Assembly (NCBI GenBank): GCA_011390615.1
Contig: JAABSB010000021.1
Coordinates: 1-33,184 of the forward strand
Reading direction: 5' to 3'
Source: Desulfotignum sp.
Lineage (GTDB): Bacteria > Desulfobacterota > Desulfobacteria > Desulfobacterales > Desulfobacteraceae
Length of the DNA stretch: 33,184 nucleotides
Position numbers and translations under genes: made by a program. The notes beneath the pieces were generated by a model. The model searched no databases. It saw nothing but the letters and a program-made list of their open reading frames with translations, and was not told the DNA's origin. Numbering within the stretch: position 1 is the stretch's first letter; each line of letters starts with the position of its first letter. Of the stretch, positions 21,623 to 30,677 are shown in pieces.

Positions 21623-22374
21623 GTTTACCTCCTATTATTTAAAAAGTTTATGAGTTGAAGGGGGGTTAAGGGTAAAACAGTGTGACACTGACATGAAAGG
21701 ATAAATGGAAACGGGGATGACGAATTTACATGCCTGGCTTTTAACTTTACGTCGTCTGCCCATTCACCATACCCTAAATTACAGGTTAATAATATTGATA
21801 ACAGCATATGATTTATAATTTGTACCATTTTTTGTCAATAGATGAATGAATTTATTAACCAGAATGGATACGTCCAAAATATCCTTTAATTTTAGCATGT
21901 TGTGTTATAGATGGAATCTTGTGATTTCAGGTGAATTGGATTTAATTTATAAATGAAAATCGCACAAGCGAAACTTTTTGGTCTGTCTGATAGTTTATAA
22001 AACTACTATTTTTGCAGTTAAACGTCATTTTTTTTAAAATTTTATTATTTTATAAGAAAAATATTGATTTTTACATTAAAATATTAGATTGTTTACTGGC
22101 TTTGCCGGGCTGTCTGCTGAAGGTTTTGATGCCATGGGAGAGGGGCTGCGGTATGCAGAAATCACACGCATAATTCCTCTGGGCTGAAAAATTGTTTTTA
22201 AAAACAGAAATTACGGTGTGAAATCTATTGATTTTTTACGTTTATTTATATAGTTAGGTACACTAACAGCCAAATAATACCATTAGGTCTCTGGTAACAA
22301 AAAGCGTAAGGCTTTGTTTTATATTATTTTTATCACCGGCTCGCTCAGAGTCAAAATCAACAAAGGAGTAAATC
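21623..22374. other. AT-rich divergent intergenic region between acsD and fhs
   Basis: 752 bp with no supportable gene. It holds a candidate minus-strand promoter at 21812-21838 with a leader of about 180 nt before acsD. A very AT-rich block follows (about 21840-22090, long A/T runs), then a GC-richer island at about 22090-22190 with a 35-codon open frame, and an imperfect 15-bp dyad at 22253-22267 (GTTAG-GTACA-CTAAC) ahead of fhs. No recognised riboswitch was found by eye. Confidence 0.6.
21812..21838 (-). promoter_or_regulatory. Candidate sigma-70 promoter for the acs operon
   Basis: On the minus strand a consensus TTGACA (21838-21833) is followed by TATAAA (21817-21812) at a short 15-bp spacing, or TAAATC at 17 bp. 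It would give an acsD leader of about 180 nt. Confidence 0.4.
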
Positions 22375-24150
22375 ATGGCACTAGATCCAACCAAACACCA
22401 GGATTGGGAAATTGCACAGGATGCTGAAAAATCCATGCTCAAAATTTATGAGATCGCTGAAAAACTGGGGTTGACTGAAGAAGAACTGTTGCCCCAGGGT
22501 CACTACATCGGCAAAATTGATTTCAAAAAGGTTATGGAACGTCTGAAAGATAAACCCAATGGAAAGTACATCGATGTCACAGCCATTTCTCCCACCCCCC
22601 TGGGAGAGGGGAAATCCACCTCTTCCATGGGCCTTGTGCAGGGCCTGGGGAAACTGGGCAAAAAAGTGTGTGCCGCCATCCGGCAGCCATCCGGCGGTCC
22701 CACAATGAACATCAAAGGTTCTGCTGCCGGCGGCGGACTGGCCCAGTGCATTCCGCTGACCCCGTTTTCTTTGGGATTCACCGGTGATATCAATGCCATC
22801 ATGAACGCCCACAACCTGGCCATGGTGGCGCTGACCTCGCGGCTGCAGCATGAAAGAAACTACACCGATGAGCAGCTGGAAAGACTGTCCGGCATGAAAC
22901 GCCTGGACATTGATCCCACCAACGTGGAAATGGGCTGGGTCATCGATTTCTGCTGCCAGGCCCTGCGTAACATCATCATCGGTATTGACGGAGTCAACGG
23001 CAAGGCGGATGGTTTCATGATGAAATCAAAATTCGGCATTGCTGTTTCATCCGAGGTCATGGCCATCCTTTCTCTGGCCAATGACCTCAAGGACATGCGC
23101 GAAAGAATGGGCAAGATTGTTGTTGCCTACACCAAAAAAGGCAAGCCGGTAACCACCGAAGACCTTCAGGTGGCCGGTGCCATGACCGCCTGGATGGTGG
23201 ATGCGTTGAATCCGTCCTTGATGCAGACCCTGGAAGGCCAGCCGGTCATTGTGCATGCCGGCCCCTTTGCCAACATCGCCATCGGCCAGAGCTCCATCAT
23301 CGCTGACAAGGTCGGCCTGAAACTTGCTGATTACCATGTGACCGAATCCGGATTCGGTGCTGATATCGGGTTTGAGAAATTCTGGAACCTCAAATGCCGT
23401 TATTCCGGCCTGAAACCTGACTGTGCGGTCGTTGTTGCCACCATCCGTGCCCTGAAATGCCATGGTGGGGCACCGGTGCCTGTGCCTGGTAAACCCATGC
23501 CCGAAGAATATGCCACGGAAAATGTTGAATGGGTTGCCAAGGGCTGTGACAACCTTATCCATCATATCAGAAACGTCAGAAAAGCCGGCATCTCACCGGT
23601 TGTCTGCATCAACGCCTTTTATACTGATACTGATGCGGAAATTGCCAAGGTCAGGGAGCTGTGTGAGGCAGAAGGTGCCAGGGTGGCCCTGTCCCGTCAC
23701 TGGGAAAAGGGCGGTGACGGCGCCATTGAATTTGCAGAAACGGTTGTGGAGGCCTGTGAAGAAAAAACCGAGTTCAAATTTCTCTATGAACTGGATATGC
23801 CCATCAAAAAGAGAATCGAACTCATTGCCAAAGAGGTATACGGCGCTGACGGTGTTGATTATTCTGCTGAAGCGGAAAGGTCTCTTGCCAGAATTCAGGC
23901 AGATCCTGAACTGGCCGGCCTGGGCATGTGCATGGTGAAAACCCATCTGTCTCTGTCTGATAACCCCGCCCTCAAGGGTGTGCCAAAAGGCTGGAGACTG
24001 ACCATCCGTGAGGTTCTGACCTATGGCGGTGCCGGGTTCATCGTTCCTGTGGCAGGGGCCATCAGCCTCATGCCGGGTACCGGCTCCAATCCGGCATTCA
24101 AACGGGTTGATGTGGATGTGGAAACCGGCAAGGTTGAAGGTGTATTCTAG
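22375..24150 (+). CDS. fhs: Formate-tetrahydrofolate ligase
   Basis: 591 residues. The P-loop TPLGEGKST is at 74-82, followed by [19 protein letters not shown] (folate/formate site), [14 protein letters not shown] and [40 protein letters not shown], all strong Fhs features. It ends [26 protein letters not shown]. The enzyme makes 10-formyl-THF from formate and ATP, the first folate step of the methyl branch; it can run backwards in acetate oxidizers. It is somewhat longer than acetogen enzymes (about 557-559 aa). An AAAGGAG Shine-Dalgarno supports the ATG. It is divergent from the acs operon and followed by folD after 124 bp. Confidence 0.97.
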   Translation: MALDPTKHQDWEIAQDAEKSMLKIYEIAEKLGLTEEELLPQGHYIGKIDFKKVMERLKDKPNGKYIDVTAISPTPLGEGKSTSSMGLVQGLGKLGKKVCAAIRQPSGGPTMNIKGSAAGGGLAQCIPLTPFSLGFTGDINAIMNAHNLAMVALTSRLQHERNYTDEQLERLSGMKRLDIDPTNVEMGWVIDFCCQALRNIIIGIDGVNGKADGFMMKSKFGIAVSSEVMAILSLANDLKDMRERMGKIVVAYTKKGKPVTTEDLQVAGAMTAWMVDALNPSLMQTLEGQPVIVHAGPFANIAIGQSSIIADKVGLKLADYHVTESGFGADIGFEKFWNLKCRYSGLKPDCAVVVATIRALKCHGGAPVPVPGKPMPEEYATENVEWVAKGCDNLIHHIRNVRKAGISPVVCINAFYTDTDAEIAKVRELCEAEGARVALSRHWEKGGDGAIEFAETVVEACEEKTEFKFLYELDMPIKKRIELIAKEVYGADGVDYSAEAERSLARIQADPELAGLGMCMVKTHLSLSDNPALKGVPKGWRLTIREVLTYGGAGFIVPVAGAISLMPGTGSNPAFKRVDVDVETGKVEGVF

Positions 24151-24195
24151 CCCCTGTACACAGGGTACGTATACACAGACAGGTTAACCCAAATT

Positions 24196-24242
24196 CCGTA
24201 ACCGGTGTTTGAACCAGAACTTCCGGCCAGGGCCGGTTACGG
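24196..24242 (+). promoter_or_regulatory. Two mutually exclusive hairpins between fhs and folD
   Basis: A perfect 10-bp stem joins CCGTAACCGG (24196-24205) and CCGGTTACGG (24233-24242). Its right arm also pairs with the near palindrome CCGGCC/GGCCGG (24223-24228, 24231-24236), which would exclude the first stem. It lies about 30 bp before the folD Shine-Dalgarno, so it could tune folD expression relative to fhs; no T-tract follows. Confidence 0.45.
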
Positions 24243-24274
24243 GTCAACCCGTATGAATTTTTGGAGAAAAAAAT

Positions 24275-25171
24275 ATGACAGCACAAATTATCAGCGGAAC
24301 TGAGATAAGAAAGGCCATCCTCGGCGAGATCAAAGAGGAAGTCGATCAGATGAAAGAAAAACACGGCAAGGTGCCTGGTCTTGTGACTATCCTTGTCGGG
24401 TCCAGCCCGGCGTCCATCAGCTATGTGACCCTGAAGGTTAAAACTGCCATCAGCCTGGGATTTCATGAAATCCAGGATGATCAGCCAGAGGATATTTCCG
24501 AGGCAGATCTGCTGGCATTGATTGACAAATACAACAATGATCCCGATATCCACGGTATCCTGGTGCAGCTCCCGCTGCCCAAGCACATTGATGACAAGAA
24601 AGTGCTCAATGCCATCAACCCGGACAAGGATGTGGATGCATTCCATCCGGTGAATGTGGGACGGCTGATGATCGGCGGGGATGAGGTCAAATTTCTGCCG
24701 TGCACCCCTGCCGGTATCCAGGAGATGATCGTCCGGTCCGGCACGGAAACATCTGGTGCGGAAGTTGTTGTGGTGGGCCGTTCCAATATCGTGGGCAAGC
24801 CCATTGCCATGATGATGGCCCAGAAAGGGGTTGGTGCAAATGCTACAGTGACCATCGTTCATACCCGGACCAAAGATCTGGCCGCCCATTGCAAACGGGC
24901 GGATATTCTCATTGTGGCAGCTGGTGTACCTGATCTGGTAAAACCTGAATGGATCAAGCCTGGTGCCACGGTGATTGATGTGGGTGTCAACCGGGTGGGC
25001 ATGAATGAACAGACCGGCAAAGCCATACTCAAGGGTGATGTGGATTTTGATGCAGCCAAGGAAATTGCCGGCAAAATCACACCTGTTCCCGGTGGTGTTG
25101 GTCCCATGACCATTGCCATGCTCATGAAAAATACCCTCAGATCTGCCAAATTGAGCCTCGGGATAGGCTGA
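24275..25171 (+). CDS. folD: Bifunctional methylene-THF dehydrogenase / methenyl-THF cyclohydrolase
   Basis: 298 residues. FolD motifs in order: VTILVGSSPASISYVTLKVKTA (catalytic Tyr-X3-Lys region; here YVTLK), GILVQLPLPKHI, DKDVDAFHPVNVGRL, FLPCTPAGIQEMI, VVVGRSNIVGKPIAMMM, and PVPGGVGPMTIAML. It converts 5,10-methylene-THF to 10-formyl-THF via methenyl-THF, the steps after Fhs in the methyl branch, with NAD(P) as cofactor. TTTTGGAG lies 9 nt before the ATG. It lies downstream of fhs on the same strand and is followed by a 12-bp hairpin. The methylene-THF reductase genes (metF/metV) are not in this window. Confidence 0.96.
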   Translation: MTAQIISGTEIRKAILGEIKEEVDQMKEKHGKVPGLVTILVGSSPASISYVTLKVKTAISLGFHEIQDDQPEDISEADLLALIDKYNNDPDIHGILVQLPLPKHIDDKKVLNAINPDKDVDAFHPVNVGRLMIGGDEVKFLPCTPAGIQEMIVRSGTETSGAEVVVVGRSNIVGKPIAMMMAQKGVGANATVTIVHTRTKDLAAHCKRADILIVAAGVPDLVKPEWIKPGATVIDVGVNRVGMNEQTGKAILKGDVDFDAAKEIAGKITPVPGGVGPMTIAMLMKNTLRSAKLSLGIG

Positions 25172-25507
25172 TCATCCGGCTAAGCTGATCAAAAGATTTG
25201 TTTTGACTTGAAACCATATGACAGGATCAGGCCTTCAAAATTTTGGCGGGCCTGATCCTGGATTTCCATTACACCTTCCTGATTCCACGCCAGATGCCTT
25301 TTACATAATTTTTTTTGTCAGACTGTCCGTCTCCATGCCATAATCTGCTTTTGCCAGATCTCTTTACCTTCAGTTTGGGGCACCATTTTCGGTACCACAT
25401 TTTTTTCTTTACTTGTCTGAATTATGCCATATGATAACACGTGATTCGACAGACAAAAAGCGGCTATGTTCAGGCTGTAGTAATATTGATATAAAAAAGG
25501 GGGATCC
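25172..25507 (+). other. Intergenic region between folD and the acetate-CoA ligase gene
   Basis: 336 bp without a credible gene. It contains a strong hairpin (25222-25260) shortly after folD. Further on, a 7-bp inverted repeat (TTGTCTG at 25413-25419, CAGACAA at 25450-25456) flanks CATATG and CACGTG palindromes about 55 bp before the next ATG, a possible regulatory site. No convincing sigma-70 promoter was found. Confidence 0.45.
25222..25260 (+). terminator. Hairpin downstream of folD, possible terminator
   Basis: CAGGATCAGGCC and GGCCTGATCCTG form a perfect 12-bp stem with a 15-nt loop, 50 bp past the folD stop. Only GATTTCCATT follows, so the T-tract is poor; termination is possible but not clear. 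Confidence 0.45.
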
Positions 25508-27640
25508 ATGGATAAACTGGATGCAATTTTTGAACCGGAAACCATAGCCGTAGTCGGCGCTTCAACCCAAAAGGGCAAAGTGGGCCACGATATATTTGCC
25601 AATATATTGTCCGGCGGGTATAAAGGCACCCTGTATCCGGTGAACCCCAAGGCCAGGTCTGTGCTCAGCGTAAAGTGTTATACCAGTATCACAAATATTC
25701 CAGATCCCATTGACCTGGCCATGATTATCCTGCCGCCCAGGGCTGCTCTGGCATCGGTGCAGGAGTGTATCGCCAAGGGGGTAAAAGGCATTGTGATTGT
25801 ATCTGCCGGGTTCAAGGAGGTGGGGGGAGAAGGCGCGGATATTGAAAAACAGATCAAAGTCCTGTGCACAGATGCCGGGGTCCGGCTGGTTGGTCCCAAC
25901 TGCCTGGGGGTGATTAACCCATCACCCAGGGTGTCATTGAATGCCAGTTTTTCGGCACGCATGCCCGAGGCGGGTAATGTGTCCTTTATTTCCCAGAGCG
26001 GGGCCCTGTGTACAGCGGTTCTGGATTATGCCGCTGACAAGGGGTTCGGATTTTCAAAGTTCATTTCCATCGGTAACAAGGCAGATGTGGATGAGCTGGA
26101 CCTGCTGCGCTATTATCATAAGGACCCGGATACGGATGTGGTCATGATCTATATGGAAGAGCTGAGCCGCAGTGCAGAGGAGTTCATCACCGAGGTTCGG
26201 AAAATGACCTCCGGCACCAACCCCACCCATGTGATTGCCATCAAATCAGGCTCCTCAGCGGCAGGCGCACGGGCGGCCGCTTCCCACACAGGGGCATTGG
26301 CAGGATCGGATGTGATTTATGACGGGTTGTTCACCATGTCCGGTATTCTGCGCTGCAGGACTGTGAACCAGCTTTTTGATTATGCCCAGGCCTTTGCTGC
26401 CAATAAGTACCCCACAGGGGATCGGGTTGCCATTGTCACCAATGCCGGCGGCCCCGGTATCATGGCAACGGACATGAGTGAACAGTCCGGCTTGCGGCTG
26501 GCACAATTTTCTGAAGAAACCATAAACGAACTGAAAAAATATCTGCCGGCCACAGCCAATTTTCATAACCCTGTGGATGTCATCGGGGATGCTGCAAAGG
26601 ACCGGTATGAGAATACCCTGGCTACAGTGCTGGCGGACCGGGGTGTGGATGCAGTGTTGATAATTCTCACCCCCCAGTCCATGACCGATGCCATTGGCAC
26701 GGCTGAATCCATCGTCAGGATAGCCAAGAATACGATTAAGCCCATTTTATGTGCATTTATGGGGATTGTGGATGTGTCTGACGGGGTCAAGCTGCTCCAG
26801 GCACATAAAGTGCCGGTATACCAGTTTCCAGAGAGTGCTGCCCGGTCCCTGGGGGCATTGCGGGAAGGGATGAAGTGGCTGTTCAGGAAAATTCTGCCCC
26901 AGTACAACCTGGTATATGACAAAGAAAAAGCCGGAAAAATTATCCAGGAGTACCTGGCCCAGGGCCGCTATGTGCTGGGGGAGCTGGACGGCAATGAAAT
27001 CCTTAAATGCTATGGATTCACCATCCTTCCCATGGCCCTGGCCAGAACAGCATCTGAAGCAAAAGAGATTGCGCAGAACCTGGGGTATCCTGTGGTCATG
27101 AAAATTGTGTCTCCTCAGATTCTGCACAAGTCAGATGCCGGCGGTGTAAGGGTGCGGCTGGAGAATGACCGGGCCGTTGAAACTGCGTTCAAAGAGATTA
27201 TGGAAAATGCCGGAAAATATGATCCAGATGCCCGGCTGGAAGGGGTCCTGGTGCAGAAGATGGCGCCGGCAGGCAAAGAGGTGATTCTGGGCGTGACCTG
27301 GGATCCGGTGTTCGGTCATGCCGTCATGTTCGGACTTGGGGGAATATTTGTGGAGGTATACAAGGATGTGGCCTTCCGGTTGTCGCCCATGGGCCGGAAT
27401 GTTGCCAGGCGTATGGTCAAAAGCATTAAAGGGTACCCAATTCTGAAAGGATTGCGCGGGGAAGCACCGTCTGATATTGAGGAGATCGAAAAAAACATTG
27501 TATCCTTAAAAGCCCTTGTGGACGATCACCCGATGATCAGGGAACTGGATATCAATCCGCTTTTTGTCCATGAAGCAGGCAGTAAAACAACTGTGGCCGA
27601 TATAATCATACGGCTTGATGACAAGGCTAAAACCCATTGA
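25508..27640 (+). CDS. Acetate-CoA ligase (ADP-forming), fused alpha-beta type
   Basis: 710 residues. Domains: CoA-binding Rossmann domain (about 8-130; IAVVGASTQKGKVG), succinyl-CoA-ligase-like flavodoxin domains (about 150-450) with the phospho-His loop ASHTGALAGSD (His260), and a C-terminal ATP-grasp domain (about 485-705) with GYPVVMKIVSPQILHKSDAGGVRV. It interconverts acetyl-CoA + ADP + phosphate and acetate + CoA + ATP; related enzymes also take propionate or aryl acids. A GGGGG Shine-Dalgarno precedes the ATG. Next to the acs-fhs-folD locus it would let the cell make ATP from acetyl-CoA or activate acetate (inference). A DUF1844 gene follows after 13 bp. Confidence 0.9.
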   Translation: MDKLDAIFEPETIAVVGASTQKGKVGHDIFANILSGGYKGTLYPVNPKARSVLSVKCYTSITNIPDPIDLAMIILPPRAALASVQECIAKGVKGIVIVSAGFKEVGGEGADIEKQIKVLCTDAGVRLVGPNCLGVINPSPRVSLNASFSARMPEAGNVSFISQSGALCTAVLDYAADKGFGFSKFISIGNKADVDELDLLRYYHKDPDTDVVMIYMEELSRSAEEFITEVRKMTSGTNPTHVIAIKSGSSAAGARAAASHTGALAGSDVIYDGLFTMSGILRCRTVNQLFDYAQAFAANKYPTGDRVAIVTNAGGPGIMATDMSEQSGLRLAQFSEETINELKKYLPATANFHNPVDVIGDAAKDRYENTLATVLADRGVDAVLIILTPQSMTDAIGTAESIVRIAKNTIKPILCAFMGIVDVSDGVKLLQAHKVPVYQFPESAARSLGALREGMKWLFRKILPQYNLVYDKEKAGKIIQEYLAQGRYVLGELDGNEILKCYGFTILPMALARTASEAKEIAQNLGYPVVMKIVSPQILHKSDAGGVRVRLENDRAVETAFKEIMENAGKYDPDARLEGVLVQKMAPAGKEVILGVTWDPVFGHAVMFGLGGIFVEVYKDVAFRLSPMGRNVARRMVKSIKGYPILKGLRGEAPSDIEEIEKNIVSLKALVDDHPMIRELDINPLFVHEAGSKTTVADIIIRLDDKAKTH

Positions 27641-27653
27641 AGGAGATCCAAAT

Positions 27654-27974
27654 ATGCCCCAAGGAAATGGCTTTATCATGGAAGCAGCAAAAGAAGCAGA
27701 AAAAAAACAGGCCGGCCGGAAAGACACCTTTCCCAAGGTTGATTTTTCAAGCTTTATTCTGTCCATCTATTCTTCCGGGCTGGTGCAGCTGGGAAAGGTT
27801 GAAGATCCTTCCACAGGCCGGATGCAAAAAAATCTGTCCATGGCCAAACACACCATTGATATGATGGCCATGCTCTCGGAAAAAACCCGTGGAAATTTGA
27901 ACAAGGATGAGGAAAATCTTTTGCGGGCGCTTCTCAGCGAAATACGGATGGCCTATGTGGAGGCAAGCGCTTGA
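27654..27974 (+). CDS. DUF1844 domain protein
   Basis: 106 residues from the ATG at 27654, preferred over an earlier in-frame ATG at 27615 because AGGAG lies 8 nt upstream. The conserved DUF1844 pattern is PKVDFSSFILSIYSSGLVQLGKV, followed by NLSMAKHTIDMMAMLSEKTRGNLNKDEENLLRALLSEIRMAY. The N-terminus is polar and charged (EAAKEAEKKQAGRKD). It is a small, mostly helical cytoplasmic protein of unknown function, commonly found in Desulfobacterota and related phyla, often near ispE. Its TGA overlaps the TTG start of ispE by 3 bases, so the two are translationally coupled. Confidence 0.88.
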   Translation: MPQGNGFIMEAAKEAEKKQAGRKDTFPKVDFSSFILSIYSSGLVQLGKVEDPSTGRMQKNLSMAKHTIDMMAMLSEKTRGNLNKDEENLLRALLSEIRMAYVEASA

Positions 27975-28855
27975 TAAAACGGTCATCTTTGGCCAAGATC
28001 AATCTGTTTTTGTATATCACCGGCAGACGTTCCGATGGATTTCATGATCTGTTTTCCCTGATGGCAAAAATCGGTCTGGCCGATGACATGGCGTTTGCCT
28101 TTCATGGCCGGGGTATACAGGTGACATGCGACCATCCGGATGTGCCCGAAGGTGAAACCAATCTGGCCCACCGGGCAGCCGTGCTGTTTTTTGCTTGCTG
28201 TGAAAAGGTATCACGGCCGATACCAAGAGAGGGGGTTTGCATTCACATAAAAAAACAGATTCCTGTGGGGGGCGGCCTGGGGGGCGGCAGCAGCAATGCA
28301 GCCACTGTATTACAGGTGTTGAACGATCGGTACCACCGGCCGTTTTCCCTAAAGCAGTTGATACAGATGGGACGCTGTCTGGGGGCGGATGTGCCGTTTT
28401 TTCTTTTTAACGGCCCGGCCCTGGCCACCGGGGTGGGAGAAAAACTTGTACCCGTTTCAAACCTGGATTATTGCCACGTGCTTTTGTGTGATTCCGGGAT
28501 TCATGTCCCCACCGCCAGGGTGTTCAAAAGCCATGAATTTTGTTTGACATCCAATAAGAAATATACTATAAAATCTGTTTCGGATGCTCTGTTAAAGGGA
28601 CAGGGGGATGATATCGGGCAATATCTGCATAATGATCTGGAAGGATCAGCCTTCAGGTTATACCCGGAAATCAGGTTCACAAAAAAAGAGATGGAACGGT
28701 TGCTGCAAAGACCTGTAACCATGTCAGGAAGCGGCGGCTCTCTTTTTGCCCTGTATCCGGGCCCAAAAGATGCGCAGCAGGACTATGAAATGCTCTGCAG
28801 GCGGTGGTCCGGCAAAAATAGAAATGTTTTTTTAACCGCATTGCAAAACAGATGA
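27971..28855 (+). CDS. ispE: 4-diphosphocytidyl-2-C-methyl-D-erythritol kinase
   Basis: 294 residues starting at TTG (27971), which overlaps the DUF1844 stop; GTGGAGG lies 8 nt upstream. The start LAKINLFLYITGRRSDGFHDL matches IspE (catalytic Lys9). The GHMP ATP loop IPVGGGLGGGSSNAA is at 97-111 and LGADVPFFL holds the catalytic Asp. The C-terminal MSGSGGSLFALY is the third GHMP motif. IspE phosphorylates CDP-methylerythritol in the non-mevalonate isoprenoid pathway. It is followed by tRNA-Gln after 19 bp and prs, a common order in this group. The DXP pathway also supplies the precursor context for the Epd-linked B6 route. Confidence 0.93.
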   Translation: MIKRSSLAKINLFLYITGRRSDGFHDLFSLMAKIGLADDMAFAFHGRGIQVTCDHPDVPEGETNLAHRAAVLFFACCEKVSRPIPREGVCIHIKKQIPVGGGLGGGSSNAATVLQVLNDRYHRPFSLKQLIQMGRCLGADVPFFLFNGPALATGVGEKLVPVSNLDYCHVLLCDSGIHVPTARVFKSHEFCLTSNKKYTIKSVSDALLKGQGDDIGQYLHNDLEGSAFRLYPEIRFTKKEMERLLQRPVTMSGSGGSLFALYPGPKDAQQDYEMLCRRWSGKNRNVFLTALQNR

Positions 28856-28874
28856 AGACCAGTGGTAAATGTAC

Positions 28875-28949
28875 TGGGGCGTCGTCAAGTGGCAAGACAC
28901 AGGGTTTTGATCCCTGCATTCAGAGGTTCGAATCCTCTCGCCCCAGCCA
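28875..28949 (+). tRNA. tRNA-Gln (anticodon UUG)
   Basis: 75 nt with genomic CCA. The acceptor stem TGGGGCG pairs with CGCCCCA. The D-arm is GTC-AAGTGGCAA-GAC. The anticodon arm CAGGG-TTTTGAT-CCCTG puts TTG at 28907-28909. The T-arm is AGAGG-TTCGAAT-CCTCT. It ends GCCA. It lies between ispE and prs on the same strand and may be co-transcribed. Confidence 0.96.
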
Positions 28950-28983
28950 TAGTTTTATGACTTCATAAAAAAAGAGACAGGTT

Positions 28984-29922
28984 ATGAGCGGGTTGTCAAT
29001 TTTTGCTGGAAATTCAAACCCACTTCTGGGAGACAGAATTTCTGAATATCTTGCAAAGCCCTTGGGGAAATTGAAGGTCAATCGTTTCAGCGACGGAGAA
29101 ATCCAGGTTGAAATCCTTGAAAATGTTCGAAAGCAGGAAATTTTTGTGATCCAGTCCACATGCAAGCCTGTGAATGACCATCTGGTGGAGCTGCTGCTGA
29201 TGATCGATGCGTTCAAACGTTCTTCTGCCAGCCGTATTACGGCGGTTATCCCATATTTCGGCTATGCCCGCCAGGATAAAAAAGTGTCTCCCCGGGTTCC
29301 CATTTCTGCTAAAATGGTGGCAGATATTCTGGAAAACACCGGTGTTGACCGGGTGATTACCATGGATCTGCACGCCGGTCAGATCCAGGGTTTTTTCAGT
29401 GTGCCTGTGGACAATCTCTATGCAGCACCCATTATCATAGATGATATCAGGACGAGATACCCTGAAAACCTGGTGGTGGTTTCTCCTGATGCCGGTGGCG
29501 TGGAGCGCGCCAGGGCCTATGCCAAACGCCTTAACTGCAGCCTGGCCATTGTTGACAAGCGCAGAAGCGCCCCTAACCAGGCCAGGGCCATGGCCATTAT
29601 CGGGGATGTGCAGGACAAAATTGCCATTGTCATTGATGATATGGTGGATACGGCCGGTACCCTGACCGAGGCAGCCGGCGTGATCCGTGAAAAAGGTGCC
29701 AGACAGGTGCATGCCTATTGCACACACCCGGTTTTGTCCGGTCCGGCCATCGACAGAATCAACAGTTCGTCTCTGAGTTCCCTGGTTGCCACAGATACCA
29801 TTCCTTTGTCCGAAGAGGCACAAAAATGTGAGAAAATCAAAACCTTATCCATTGCAAAGCTTGTGGGTGAGGCTATCATGCGCAGCTACAGAGGCGATTC
29901 GGTTAATTCCCTGTTTATATAA
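28984..29922 (+). CDS. prs: Ribose-phosphate pyrophosphokinase
   Basis: 312 residues, the usual length. Motifs: LSIFAGNSNPLLGDRISEYL, NRFSDGEIQVEILENVR, VIQSTCKPVNDHLVELLLMIDAFKRSSA, YFGYARQDKK, TMDLHAGQIQGFF, and the PRPP-binding loop VIDDMVDTAGTL. The enzyme makes PRPP from ribose-5-phosphate and ATP for nucleotide, His, Trp and NAD synthesis. GAGACAGGTT precedes the ATG. It stands in the conserved ispE-tRNA-prs-rplY-pth order. Confidence 0.97.
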   Translation: MSGLSIFAGNSNPLLGDRISEYLAKPLGKLKVNRFSDGEIQVEILENVRKQEIFVIQSTCKPVNDHLVELLLMIDAFKRSSASRITAVIPYFGYARQDKKVSPRVPISAKMVADILENTGVDRVITMDLHAGQIQGFFSVPVDNLYAAPIIIDDIRTRYPENLVVVSPDAGGVERARAYAKRLNCSLAIVDKRRSAPNQARAMAIIGDVQDKIAIVIDDMVDTAGTLTEAAGVIREKGARQVHAYCTHPVLSGPAIDRINSSSLSSLVATDTIPLSEEAQKCEKIKTLSIAKLVGEAIMRSYRGDSVNSLFI

Positions 29923-29999
29923 ACAATTTTACTTTAACAGTCCACTTAAACGCACAATTTTTTATCTTTTCGTAAATAGCGGACATGGAGGAAAGCACT

Positions 30000-30662
30000 T
30001 TGGATTTAATTAAATTACATGCAACAAAACGCAGCACAAAAGGAAAGGGTGCTGCCAGAAAAATGCGCAAAAACAAAACTTTCCCTGCAGTCATTTACGG
30101 GCCCAAAATAGATCCCATGATGCTGTGCCTTGAAACCAGTGAATTTGACAAAATAATCAGGGACAGGGGCACATCCGGCCTGTTTCTGAATATGAAGATT
30201 GAGGGAGAAGCAGAAGTCAAAAGCAAGGTTGTGATGCTCAAGGATCTGCAGATGGACACCTATGGTATCGAATACCTGCATGCAGATTTTCATCAGATTG
30301 ATATGGACACCCTGGTGACGGTATCCGTTCCGGTTGTGCCCATTGGGGTCAGCAAAGGGGTCAAGGACGGGGGAGGTATGCTTCAGATTATCCGCCGTGA
30401 ACTGGAAGTGGTATGTAAACCTGCTGATACCCCTGAAAGTATAGAAATTGATATTTCAGATCTTGATATCGGGGATGCTGTCCATGTGGAAGCCATCGAT
30501 CTCGGGGAGTCAGTGGAAATTCCCCATGAGGTGAATTTTACTGTAATAACCATTGTTCCGCCTGATGCCGGTGAAGAAGAAGAGGAGTTGGCAGAAGATG
30601 AAATGATGGAAGAAGAACTGGAAGAGACAGCAGACGCTCCGGCAGAAGAACCCGCTGAATAG
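30000..30662 (+). CDS. rplY: 50S ribosomal protein L25 / general stress protein Ctc
   Basis: 220 residues from TTG at 30000, preferred over the in-frame ATG at 29985 because the strong GGAGG (29987-29991) lies 8 nt before the TTG and the family begins here (LDLIKLHATKRSTKGKGAARKMR). The N-terminal L25 domain (about 1-95; VIYGPK, MLKDLQMDTYGIEYLHADFHQID) binds 5S rRNA; the TL5/Ctc C-terminal domain follows (VPIGVSKGVKDGGGMLQIIRRELEVVC, DIGDAVHVEAIDL). The tail is strongly acidic (Glu-rich from about 185). It lies between prs and pth, its normal neighbour order. Confidence 0.93.
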   Translation: MDLIKLHATKRSTKGKGAARKMRKNKTFPAVIYGPKIDPMMLCLETSEFDKIIRDRGTSGLFLNMKIEGEAEVKSKVVMLKDLQMDTYGIEYLHADFHQIDMDTLVTVSVPVVPIGVSKGVKDGGGMLQIIRRELEVVCKPADTPESIEIDISDLDIGDAVHVEAIDLGESVEIPHEVNFTVITIVPPDAGEEEEELAEDEMMEEELEETADAPAEEPAE

Positions 30663-30677
30663 CGTGTTGCATGTTTT

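Noticed and set aside
21700-21780. c-di-GMP-I or cobalamin riboswitch in the acsD leader
   Set aside because: A GACG-AAAG-like string is present but the core motifs and order of either class are not.
29014-29823. 269-codon minus-strand frame inside prs
   Set aside because: Antisense shadow of a fully conserved PRPP synthetase.
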